Assembly (NCBI RefSeq): GCF_001625215.2
Contig: NC_030387.2
Location: 5,236,501-5,300,500 of the forward strand
Source: Daucus carota subsp. sativus
Lineage: Eukaryota; Streptophyta; Magnoliopsida; Apiales; Apiaceae
Direction: 5' to 3'
DNA: 64,000 bases
Under the pieces are notes generated by a model that was not told the origin of the DNA, did not search any database, and saw only the letters and a program-made list of their open reading frames with translations. The position numbers and the translations under genes were made by a program. This document shows, in pieces, positions 22,665-33,224 of this stretch (position 1 is the first letter of the stretch; the number at the start of each line of letters is the position of its first letter).

Positions 22665-23900
22665 TTGTGTAGCACTTTCATAGTTATATATATACTAGTT
22701 AGCTAGGTAAGACTTCTGTTTGAGCTTCCCAAAGATGAGATATCTAACCGGTGAAGATCTGTAAAATTGCTTCCATTTGATGTGTCAGTTTGGCTGTTGA
22801 GACATTTTCTGATTGTGGAATATATGTCAACCTTGAGCCAGAGGCGCCAAGGATTAGTATCTTGTATCTCATGAAACAGTATACTTATAATTTAATCAGT
22901 TCACATTCAAGTGGTATGACTCAAATCAATTAATTAACTTTCAAGCTATTCATTTTGTCGAGTTTTATACCGAAGAGCCGGGAGGCAGAAACTAAAATAT
23001 TTAGGAAGGACTCGACATTTAAAGCGATTCCTATGCCAAGTTTCTACACAGACCCTCTTCCAAAAGTTGAACTTTAACCACCTTCCTCTGAATGCACTAC
23101 TCTAATGTTGTGTTTGTGGGATAAATGGAATGTAATGAGTGAAAATAAAAAGAAATAATAGAGCGTAGAAAGAAGAACTTGATAAAAATTGAGTGAAATG
23201 CAAATTTTATATGATGAGACATGGATTGAAACTAGGTATGATAAGAGTGCAACATTCCTTCATAAAATGAGGTGTTTGAGCTCTAGTTAAGGATCATCAG
23301 GAGCAAAACCAGGATTTGGAATCCACCTGGGCTCGTTAAAAAGAGACCGTAAACAATTGACAACCTAATACTTATGTATAACATATTTTTGCAAACCTGT
23401 ATTAAAATATAAGTATAAAATTAAAACACTAGTTTATAAGCAACTCTAAAATAACATAAAGACATTGTAGACAAACTTCTAAATGCAAGTACTAAATAAA
23501 ACAAAACAATAAGAAAATATTAAAGAAAAACAAATCTCAACAATGCAAAAGTGAGTATAACTGTCTAGTCAAGACAGAAAAGTGACTTCATTCCTGACAA
23601 ACAACACATACAAACAATATAGTATGCAATCAGTTTATTACCTGAAACAAATGTAATCAATTTCTGGTTTTGAATTTTAAAAAACAAGTGTACTCACATT
23701 ATTTAAAGTAAACTGATACTTAACGGTTGTGCTAACGGCAATTACAAAAATGCAAGTTTTTATTAGTTCAGTTTGTGGACTGCAAGTGAAATCTAGTTCA
23801 ATGGTCCGTTTGCAAACTTTTTGAGTTCAGTGACCCAACTGCAAGTTAGCCGTGAGATCAGTGATCTTTTTGCCTATTCACCCCATTCTTTAAGGTGAAC
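22665..23900. other. 3' flank of PG3 and intergenic DNA
   Basis: The first 200 bp resemble the 3' flank of PG4 (AAAGATGAGATATCTAAC). The rest is AT-rich sequence leading into the decayed hAT transposase; no other gene is supported. Confidence 0.5.
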
Positions 23901-23929
23901 TCGTCGACTTTTTTTAGAATAACTCCCTA

Positions 23930-24790
23930 AGGATCAATCTCTTCAGCATACTCTCATTTAAATGTTAAGAACCATAGTGTCTCTCAAATACTCATCTTCC
24001 ATTTTATTTCGAAGAATGGTCTTAACTAGTTTCATCGTTGAAAATGCTCGCTCTGTGGTAGCTGTAGAACCGAGAGAGTCAACACAAGATAGATTAACCT
24101 GTAGATCATACTATAATGTTCCAACTTACTTGTGTCAACTAGCTTGCAGACATAAATCAGTGAGAGTTGATAAATCCTGAAACTTCTCATGTATAATAAC
24201 ATCAATTTTGTAAAACTCAAGTTGTAGCCATAATTGGTGCAACTCTTATTGATCAAAATCAGCAGGACACTCATTCCATTATTGTGTGGGAAAGAACAAC
24301 TTCCAACATGAATCAAAAATGCACATCTTTCACCTTGCAGTATCTTTTTCAAGTAAGAAGCATGGAAAACAAAAGGTTCCATCTTTCGAAACTGAATATT
24401 CCAACACTGAAAATTGATTGAATCAAGTGCATTCGTCGATGTTGAATTCCAAACACATTAGTTCGATACTTTTCTCTGCCCATTATAGATTTAAATTATC
24501 CCAACTTTATGTATGCACACCTAATCTCATCACGAGCATTGTAAGGATATTTTCAAATCGGAAGACGTAATCCCGGATCTCGTTCAAGAGATAATAGCCA
24601 CTTCAATTCATTAAGAATCTGAAGTGTGAACGTGAGTTGGTTGATTATTACTTGCAACATTCCTTATTTTTTGATCATTTGTTGATGATAGAGATGTATC
24701 CGGAGCAACAATACTTGACTGATCATTTTTCAATTTAAAAATGAAAACAACGTTTTTGTTCTCTTTCGATCTTGAATCCTGCATAGATAA
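23930..24790 (-). pseudogene. hAT transposase pseudogene (zinc-finger MYM-type), internally deleted
   Basis: Minus-strand fragments resemble both ends of plant TTF/MYM-type zinc-finger hAT transposases. A GERCAFLIHVGS...PHNN stretch near 24320-24280 matches the N-terminal region. KLVDTSKLEHYSMIYRLIYLVLTLSV continues, after a frameshift, into STATTERAFSTMKLVKTILR and LRDTMVLNI near 24080-23955; this is the C-terminal hAT dimerisation motif. The large catalytic core is missing. The element is dead, and its terminal repeats were not identified. Confidence 0.65.
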
Positions 24791-25121
24791 TAATATTTCA
24801 TAAATATATAACCTGAATCAACATGTATATCAATTCTAGATTTGAAAATTAAACCGAAATAAGTTTACAAATTTATATCAAATTAAACCCGATTGGACGG
24901 AGAGAGTATAAAATTATCAGCCACTTGTATATTTATTATCATTGACTAAACGCATTATATATTTATTGAGGAAAACTAAAAAGTCAAATTCGCGTATAGG
25001 CCATTTGCATGCACGAATTGTTTATTTCACTTGCAATTTTAAACACAGAAAAACTTTTTCCCGTGGAATCAATCAAGGTATCAAAGTGCAAGTTACAGTA
25101 CATATAGTTAAAGCAAAATGT

Positions 25122-25634
25122 CCCAGAAGTTAATTACTCAATCTGAGGGCTAGACGTGTCCCGGAATCTTGTCAAGGAACCAGTTACTCTAAAACCTCAA
25201 AGTGGCGTTCATCTTTGGAGCATTAATTTGCCATTCGTGCCACTATAAATTGTGAGAATATTGGGGGTGGCAGGGGCTCGAACCCGAGACCTCCCAGAAG
25301 TTAATTACTCAATCTGAGGGCTAGACGTGTCCCGGAATCTTGTCAAGGAACCAGTTACTCTAAAACCTCAAGGTGGCGTTCATCTTTGGAGCATTAATTT
25401 GCCATTCGTGCCACTATAAATTGTGAGAATATTGGGGGTGGCAGGGGCTCGAACCCGAGACCTCCCAGAAGTTAATTACTCAATCTGAGGGCTAGACGTG
25501 TCCCGGAATCTTGTCAAGGAACCAGTTACTCTAAAACCTCAAGGTGGCGTTCATCTTTGGAGCATTAATTTGCCATTCGTGCCACTATAAATTGTGAGAA
25601 TATTGGGGGTGGCAGGGGCTCGAACCCGAGACCT
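25122..25634 (-). repeat. Three near-identical 171-bp tandem units (TRIM-like)
   Basis: Units begin at 25122, 25293 and 25464, and a fourth breaks off at 25635. Only one difference between units was noticed (CTCAAAGTGG in the first, CTCAAGGTGG in the others), so the array is young or homogenised. Each unit contains the LTR-end stretch TCAAGGAACCAGTTACTCTA and the tRNA-like B-box stretch GGCTCGAACCCGAGACC (reverse strand GGTTCGAGCC). The array adjoins an LTR/primer-binding site at 25647-25730. Confidence 0.85.
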
Positions 25635-25646
25635 CCCACAAACCTG

Positions 25647-25730
25647 GCTCTGATACCATGTCAAGGAACCAGTTACTCTAAAACCTCAAATGTTAAAGAA
25701 TGGCCCTTTCCGGGATCTTATATTCTAACA
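25647..25730 (-). mobile_element. TRIM-like short LTR with tRNA-Met primer-binding site
   Basis: On the minus strand TGTTAGAATATAAGATCCCG starts a 72-bp LTR-like segment (25730-25659) ending TTGACA. It is followed immediately by TGGTATCAGAGC (25658-25647), the classical primer-binding site complementary to initiator tRNA-Met. TG...CA ends, tiny size and absence of coding sequence fit terminal-repeat retrotransposons in miniature. The second LTR is represented only by fragments inside the 171-bp array. Confidence 0.75.
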
Positions 25731-25734
25731 TGCG

Positions 25735-26278
25735 CCTCCGTATGTCCGTCATAACCTCTGATGCAACTAAGATTCACTGCGCTTTACATATTAAGATTTT
25801 CAAGGTTTTCAGAAATCTTAGTTGCGCTTGCTAGAGCTCAGAACAAAGTGACCGTTTGGATAAGTTTCTTGCTTAAAGTAAAGAACTGAAGTAGAAGTTA
25901 GAAGCAAGTTAAGACTTATCAAACTTATAAATCAAGAAGCCGGACAACATTTTTTAAAATATGATACTAGGTGCCATCAACAATTTGGTCTAAACCAATA
26001 GGTGATTCTTCGAACAGTTAATACTCTGAAGACTACATAAGATTCCAGTTTCTGTCAGATTAATTATGCGTCCAGTGCTGTTGTAAAAATTGGTATAGAA
26101 TGCCCGCTGACAATCCTTTCTTTCTTGAGAGGACCTCTGCACGACATATGCGAACATGCTCTTCGTATTTTCAGGTTCATCACATGCACCCTAGTACTTA
26201 AATAACATGAGCACTAATGATGACCTGTAATTCCCATTGTTTTGTTATTCAATTTAGAGCAACTGCATAACAAAACAG
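25735..26278. other. Intergenic DNA and PG4 promoter
   Basis: Around 25845-25960 lies a hAT-MITE-like block (GTGACCGTTTGGATAAG, AGCAAGTTAAGACTTATCA), related to the one in PG2 intron 2. From about 26130 the sequence is homologous to the PG3 promoter (GCGAACATGCTCTTCGTATT). Confidence 0.5.
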
Positions 26279-26288
26279 TTATATATAC
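26279..26288 (+). promoter_or_regulatory. Candidate TATA box of PG4
   Basis: TTATATATAC in the position that corresponds to TATAAATA of PG3, about 70 bp upstream of the start codon. Confidence 0.55.
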
Positions 26289-26357
26289 ATTTCAGTCAGC
26301 CATGCATCTTCACTGCCATCCCCACTAGTTCAACAACTGCTCTTACATTTCCAAGTA

Positions 26358-28258
26358 ATGAGTAAGTTCCTTCTTTCTTGGATTGTCCTTTTTTCATTCC
26401 TAGACTTCCTTAATCTCTCAGATGCAGCTAGCATTGTCAATGTGATTAAATACGGCGCCAAGCCTGATGGCAAAACCGACTCTACCCAAGCATTCGTCAA
26501 GGCATGGGTCATCGTCTGCAACTCGGCCCAGGCCGTGACAATGTATGTCCCTCAGGGACGTTTTTACATCAGAGCGGTGGTGTTTAGAGGACCATGCAAG
26601 AATAAAATTATTGTTCAAATAGATGGTACAATAGTTGCTCCTGCTGATTATCGCGCACTAGGCAGCACCGGAAGTTGGATACTGTTTACTAGAGTTAACA
26701 GAGTTGCTGTCATTGGGGGAACTCTTGATGCCAGAGGAGCTGCCTTTTGGAAATGTAGAAAATCTGGACAGAATTGTCCCCAAGGAGCTATAGTATGTTT
26801 CAGTACTTATGTGTGCATTATTAACTTTTCTATTATATGCTAATTCCAAATTGAAATGATTATTTGGCTGATAAACAAAAAAATTGCAGTCTATAACATT
26901 CGAGTGGGGGAATGACCTTAAACTCAGTGGTTTGACATCGATAAACAGTCAGGCGGCTCACCTCATGATTAAGAGATGCAACAATGTGATGGTTCGAAAT
27001 GTGAGGCTTAATGCCCCGGATCAAAGTCCAAACACTGACGGAATTCACCTCCATACTGCAACAGGAGTTATCATAACTGGAACTACAATTCAAACTGGCG
27101 ATGATTGTGTATCAATCGGTCCTGGTACTAGAAATTTGTGGATGGAGCGGATTCAGTGCGGCCCTGGACACGGAGTCAGGTAAATTGCTAAATAATCTGC
27201 TTTTATATATTTTTCTGTATAAATTCAGCATGCACAAACATCTACCACAAAAGAATGTATGTAATGTTCTGCACTTGTTCTGCCATATAATGAGCCGGGT
27301 TAGTGGTTTACAAGTTTATCTAATTGGAAAATGCTAGGTACTCCAAAAAGTGTTCTCAAATTTTTTTCCCAAATTTATTTGGCAACATATGATTTATTTA
27401 ACTCACATTAATAATAATGGGATCACCTGTATGCACATCAATCACCCAATTAAAATTAGTCATTTGTCCGTCACGTCATTTGAAAACAAAATTTGGGATA
27501 CGTAGCACTACACTTATCTCATATATCATATAATTTAATTACTTATTAGTATATGGCTTTCCCATGCTATATAAATAAGTCAACTGATGAAATTTCTTAC
27601 AATTACAGCATTGGAAGTTTGGGAAAAAATGCGAATGAAGCTGGCGTTCAAAATATTACATTGATAGACTCTGCATTCACAGGTTCGGACAATGGCCTGC
27701 GAATCAAAACTTGGGCTAGGCCTACTAATTCTTTTGTCAGGAACGTTGTTTATCAGAATATTCAGATGAGAAATGTCAGAAATCCCATCGTCATCGACCA
27801 AAACTACTGCCCCCACCATCAGTGTCCTCATCAGGTACCGATAACTGATACTCCTATTACAAGATGTACCTGCTGGAACTGGAGATATTATCAGTTACCT
27901 CAATATCCCAATTGAATACTCTCAGATTTCATAAATGAAAAAAATACTTTAAAATCTCAATTGAATACACCGCCCTAAGTTTCTATCTGTTGCTGCTTTG
28001 TAATATAATGTCAAATAATTATTCATTCGGCAGACTTCTGGGGTAAAAATAACTGGAGTGACGTATAAAAATGTTCAAGGCACATCGGCTAGCAAAGTTG
28101 CAGTAGCTTTTGATTGCAGTCCTACTCAGCGGTGCACGGGGATCAAATTGCACGACGTGAAACTTAGTTATCTGGATAGAGATGCACGCTCAATGTGTAA
28201 AAATAGTGGAGGAAAAACCACTGGAATTTCTATGCCAAATAGTTGCTTGAAGAACTAG
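26358..28258 (+). CDS. Polygalacturonase PG4 (GH28), four exons, intact
   Basis: GH28 enzyme of 391 residues, exons 26358-26792, 26890-27179, 27609-27834 and 28034-28258, phases 0/2/0. It starts with a secretion signal (FLLSWIVLFSFLDFLNL). Catalytic residues are conserved at the same numbers as in PG3: Asp195, Asp216/217, His239, Arg273, Lys275. At the end of exon 1 PG3 reads GAR and PG4 reads GAI; the donor remains GTATGT. Introns 2 and 3 are longer than in PG3, and intron 3 includes a MITE end near 27940-27976. Likely a pectin hydrolase of the cell wall; expression pattern unknown. Confidence 0.95.
27885..27976. mobile_element. MITE end in PG4 intron 3
   Basis: TTTAAAATCTCAATTGAATACACC near 27950-27973 is the inverse of the stretch beginning at 17079. 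An imperfect inner copy (CCCAATTGAATACTCTCAG) lies near 27907. It is absent from the otherwise similar PG3 intron, so it inserted after the PG3/PG4 duplication or was lost from PG3. Confidence 0.45.
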
Positions 28259-28449
28259 CTGTTTGTGTAGCCATGTAGCAAAAATATGTTCATTTGCGTT
28301 TGCCAAAGATGAGATATCTAACGGCTGAAGATTTGTAAAACTGCTTCCATTTGATATACATCAGTCTGGCTGTTCAAATTATACTGATCAACCTTTTGGC
28401 AAGGCCAAGGATTAGTCTATCTTGCGTGTACACCCTCGCTCCCTTTGAT

Positions 28450-29290
28450 TACATCAGGAAGAAAGCAGATGATACTTATTTTTATATTATAGAGATTTAT
28501 TAATCTTGAAAATTTTTGAATTTAAACAATTAGATGGGACATCATCATAAAAGAAAAGTGTAAATAATTTAATTGGATTGAGAGGATAGTTTTTTTTATA
28601 TATATATTATATCAAGATTGAAAGTTACAATATTCGGATGGACAGAGTTTCTTTCATTCAATAAAGTATGACTAAAAGTAAGTTTTTACTTCAGATATTT
28701 AGATAACATTGCATCTCAAGTTAGAAGAGATAATCCACCAAAAAAGGAGCGAGGGAATAGTTGAAACCACCTCATCTACTTACTTCCTTTCAAATTTTTA
28801 ATTTTTAGTACTAATAATAATTTTAGAGTTCATTCTTTTTTATTAATTTTAAAATTTTCATGTTTACTTTATTATTAGTTATATTAATCAACTCATCCAC
28901 TTTTTAAGAGAAAAATTCTAATATTTTTCAACATGATCTAGACGTGCTTGTTTTAAAATTACCAATGTAATGATAACATTTATTAATTAATCTTGATCCA
29001 GATGTGTCTGTTTTACAATTCACCGGTATGTGATAACAATTGTATAATGATAACTTTTGTACCCCCTCTTTAATTTTCTTAAATATAAAACCTTAATCAG
29101 TGATTTATTAAAATTATAAATATAGTTATTATTTTAACATTATAACATGGATAAGTTCAAGCAAAAATATAACATCGTTTATTTTAAATGTATAAACAAT
29201 ATTATATATTAATGCAATTCAATTAGAAATAAATTAAATATTGTTTGTACTAATAAAATTTAAACAAATTCGTAAAAAATATTCATATTT
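28450..29290. other. AT-rich intergenic DNA downstream of PG4
   Basis: Very AT-rich, with short imperfect repeats (for example around 28920-29040, where GATCTAGACGTG and GATCCAGATGTG blocks recur). No gene or bounded element recognised. Confidence 0.5.
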
Positions 29291-29299
29291 TTAAATTTA

Positions 29300-30464
29300 G
29301 GGAAAATAGATTTTTTTACCACTCAACTTATAGCGTTTTTAGAAACTTACCACCCAACTAATTTATTTTTTCTTTTAGTCACTAATGTTAGGTTTGGTTT
29401 TTTTTTAGCCACTAACTTAGGTTCAGATTTGATTACTAGTATTATGATAATTTTTTTGTCACTAAACTTATTGCGTATTTAGAAACTAACCACTCAACTA
29501 TAATTTTATTTATTTTACTCACTAGTGTTAGATTCAGCTTTTTTTTGTCACTGAAGTTACGTTCGGATTTAATTATTAGCATTACATATTATGTGTAGCA
29601 TTATTAAAATATAGGAGTAGTCTGTAATATTTTGATAATTTGATATATGTTTGTATTTTTATATATAGTACTTTTTATGTCTCCAAGGCCATTTACCTTG
29701 GATGATAAGAATGTTACACGCATTTTATGGCCTTTAAAAGATGTAGTTTCAAATATAACTTTATTTTTTTTTCCGAATGAAAATTCAGCGTTTGAATTTT
29801 TACATACGAAAATAAGTTATGGAACTATGTTTTATAAGAGTCTTAAATACGTGCTAAGCAGTAGAAAAAACTGTAAACTGATGAGAGGGACGGAGGGAGT
29901 AATAATAATATAAAATGATGTATTATATATAGAGGACAATCATTGAAAATTAAGTTTTCCTCTCTATTTATTTATCTTGAAAATTGTAATAAGACAAAAT
30001 TATTAAAATTTTTGAAGATAAATTTAAAAGAGATCTTAGACTGAGCTAGTCGATTGAAACTTTAATAGCGAAAGGTGATAGCGTCATATCACTCAATTAC
30101 ACTTTATCTTTTGAGAGAAGATCAATTGTTTGAAGTCATTAATTTCATATTCATGATTTATTGAATTTTTGGAATCTAATTACGATTTTTCCTGATTTTA
30201 ATTTTCATCGGCTCATTTTATATTATTATTGCTATATATAAAGATATAAACATACGACACTTCATCAAAATATTACATACTATCACTATGTGTAAATGAT
30301 GCTACAAAAAATTATTATAATGCTCGTAATCAAATCCGAACCTAAGTTGGTGGCTAAAAATAAAACCAAACCTAACATTAGTGACTAAAAGCAAAAATAA
30401 ATAAGTTGGGGTGGTAAGTTTCTAAAAACGCTATAAGTTGAGTGGCAAAAAAATCTATTTTCCC
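29300..30464. mobile_element. Mutator-like element (MULE), 1165 bp, 9-bp target duplication
   Basis: Both ends start with GGGAAAATAGATTTTTTT and continue as highly similar inverted repeats for about 165 bp (29300-29465 against 30464-30300). The flanks carry the perfect 9-bp duplication TTAAATTTA (29291-29299 and 30465-30473). Long terminal inverted repeats starting with G and 9-bp duplications are hallmarks of MULEs. A second diverged copy of the end sequence follows at about 29455-29600, and a Stowaway-like insert lies at 29671-29899. No transposase is encoded, so it is non-autonomous. Confidence 0.9.
29671..29899. mobile_element. Degenerate Stowaway-type MITE nested in the MULE
   Basis: The right end GGGACGGAGGGAG followed by TA matches the family at 50258-50507. 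The left end (CTTTTTATGTCTCC after TA) is strongly diverged. Internal sequences (AAGTTATGGAACTATGTTTTATAAGAG) also match the family. Confidence 0.6.
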
Positions 30465-30473
30465 TTAAATTTA

Positions 30474-31989
30474 CTAGTTGAGAAACCGCGCGTTGCGGCG
30501 GCCTATAAAAATTATATTAATTATTCAATATTAATATTTGTAGAATAAAATAATTTTTTGGCTGTCTATAAAAAATATATTAATATTTCAAAATTAATAT
30601 TTGTAGGATAAAATAAATTTTATATTATAAAATTTTTGATGTAGTACCAATACTAATATATAAGATTGCAAAATTGGACTATCATTCATGGTGAAAAATG
30701 AAAATAAATGTATACACGTAATTAACAATTTAAAGCACGACGAATCATAATTTTATTTGTGTTTTTTTTTAAAAGTAATCATGTTCTTACATTGTCACCT
30801 TACTACAATTTTTTTGGATTGATTGCGCACAAAAACATCTAACTTAAATCCGTGAGATAACGGTCTATAAATACCTTTACTTGTAACGATCCTTATATTT
30901 TAATACTATATAAACATCTTACTTAAAAGTTGCTTAAACGGAGCAAACTAGTAATGCATGAATAATTTTTTTTTCCTGTATACAAAATAAATCATAAAAA
31001 AATTAACAACAAACATGTCCGAAGAACAAAATAAATATTATAAAATAATAACCAATAAACATATATCAATAACAGTTAATTTATTGATATCATCCATCAA
31101 TATCATGTCAAGACTATATTCTTTTCCCGTATTTGGATTTGTCGACTCCAACATAGCGGTCTATAACTACCTTTACTTGCAACAATCGTTATTTTTATTA
31201 ATACTGTATAAACAGCCTTCACTTATCGTTGCAGAAGAATGGCACCACCGAGTTAGAAATCGAGCAAGAGAACTATCATCAGAGAGAGGTAGGGTTGTGG
31301 TATTGAGAGAGAGGAGATTGTGTTTGGATGATCCAAAACCGTACAATCTATAGGGGTATTTATAGGTGCGGAGAGACTTGTGTGCTACTCTTTTCCATAA
31401 TTAAATAATCTGAAACAAAATCAGGCTACTCTTTTCCATAACTAAATAATCTGAAATAAAATCAGATTAAAACTTTTAAGCTACTATATTCCATAAATAA
31501 TTTGAAACAAAATCAGATTATGAAATTTGCTTCTAATATATCCGAAATTAAAAAAGGTAGTTCTAATTTTTGATATTTTTCATCTAAAAATTCCAGAAAA
31601 TTAGAAAAATAGAACTGAGCGATTTTAGAGGCGCCACCTACACGCCCCCCTTCTCCTTTATATATAGGGGTATTTATAGGTGCAGAGAGACTTGTGTACT
31701 ACTCTTTTCCATAATTAAATAATCTGAAATAAAATCAGGCTACTCTTTTCCATAATTAAATAATCTGAAACAAAATCAGATTAAAACTTTCAAGCTACTA
31801 TATTCCATAAATAATCTGAAACAAAATCAGATTATGAAACTTACATTCTAATATATCCGAAATTAAAAAAGGTAGTTCTAATTTTTGATTTTTTCATCTA
31901 AAAATTCCAGAAAATTAGAAAAATAGAACTAAGCGATGTGAGAGGCGCCACCTACACGCCCCCACTTCTCCTTTATATAAGTATATTGA
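30474..31989 (-). mobile_element. Non-autonomous Helitron, 1516 bp, with duplicated 5' end
   Basis: Read on the minus strand, the element starts A|TCAATATACTTATATAAAGG at 31989 and ends ...GCAACGCGCGGTTTCTCAACTAG|T at 30474. The 3' CTAG is preceded by a GC-rich short hairpin (CCGC...GCGG), and the insertion lies between A and T; these are diagnostic Helitron traits. The 5' 314 bp are present twice in tandem (31352-31665 and 31666-31980). No Rep/helicase is encoded. The 3' end directly touches the target duplication of the MULE at 29300-30464. Confidence 0.75.
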
Positions 31990-33224
31990 TGATGATTGAT
32001 GATTTTAACAACTAAGATCGAAATTGTAACTGAGGTTGCAACACAGTTGATTTGCAATCAATTGATTTTCAGGTTACTACCATTGCAAACGAAATCACAG
32101 ATGAGATTGCACAAAAATATTTCTCGAATTTGAATATTTTTGAAAAAATCCTAAAATTTAAGAATAATTAGTTGTCATTAATGTTGTGAAAAAACGAGAA
32201 TCACATTTTATCGTTGAGTCACATGATAAGAATTAATTGATGATTAATTGGATTGATCCGGGATTAATCAGAAAATTAATCAAATAATCAAATATTTAAT
32301 CAATTCGTTGATTTACGAGACAAGAATTATTTTGCGATTAATCACGATTCTTAGAACATCATTGTCATTGAATTAATATATTTATTATAGAGAACGAGAA
32401 ACAGAACATATTCTTAATCATCTTCGTTGATTAATCAACTATATCGCTCGAATCTGTTTAAATTAAAAAGGTCAAAATGACATGTGCGAAGCCGCGAAGG
32501 AGTTAGCCAGTCCAATTAGTCCATGTTCTGTACCATGATTTGTTATCTTCCTCAACTTTCTTTCTCTGTGTCGTCTCTCTCTGACCCACTATCTTTTCCT
32601 TACGTAAGAATCCAAAATGTGGGTTCCACCACCCAGCATCCACCAAACGGTAATCATCCACCCCTCTCTCTTAAACAGTATCTGATGTTAACGTTAATGG
32701 CGGCTGCTATTTTATACTCCAATTAATGCATACTCTATCTATATTGTAATTGATAATTGTAAAATACCCAACAATTATATCATACACTTCATGTGTGGTG
32801 TTTTTTGTGCTTAATCATTTCCTGGGTTACTATTTTATATATGTCACTTTAGGAGATGATACTTTTGGTTTTTTGAGGAAAGATTATAGATGGGTTTTTA
32901 GTTTCAGCTTTATTTTATGATTTTGAGCTTTTGGGATTGATCTGGATTGAGATTTTGAGCTCTGAATTATATTCATCAATTTTAAGATTCAGGGGAGAAG
33001 TTGGATTCTTGTGAGTTTGAATTGGATTACAAGGACTATTGATATCTCGATTGGGTGGTTTATTATCATGGGAGTTTTTTTGATCTAGGGATCATAGGCA
33101 AAAGGTAGTGAGTTTGGTGAAGTTTTGTAGTGCTTGATTTTGGAGAAGCATCTTGTTGATTGGGATATCGAGTTGGTTCTGGAAGCAATCGTTGTTTGTA
33201 TTGGTTTCAGATTTGGGAATAGTA
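31990..33224. other. Upstream region and leader of the ankyrin gene
   Basis: No separate gene is supported. Sequence from about 32520 becomes less AT-rich and includes pyrimidine-rich stretches (CTTTCTTTCTCTGTGTCGTCTCTC), typical of plant promoters and leaders. A CT-rich leader would fit transcription starting in this area. Confidence 0.4.

Noticed and set aside
24942-25133. 63-codon plus-strand frame
   Set aside because: No domain, short, in repeat-rich DNA.
25270-25290. Possible tRNA gene
   Set aside because: The B-box-like GGTTCGAGCC is present in each 171-bp unit, but no acceptor stem, anticodon arm or A box with correct spacing could be found.
31015-31353. 112-codon plus-strand frame inside the Helitron
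   Set aside because: Composition is that of AT-rich noncoding DNA, no domain is recognisable and it lies within a non-autonomous element.
33153-33224. Upstream in-frame ATG for the ankyrin gene
   Set aside because: The 24 extra residues precede the conserved MEKQxSFRG repeats and look like translated leader; the start at 33225 is more typical.
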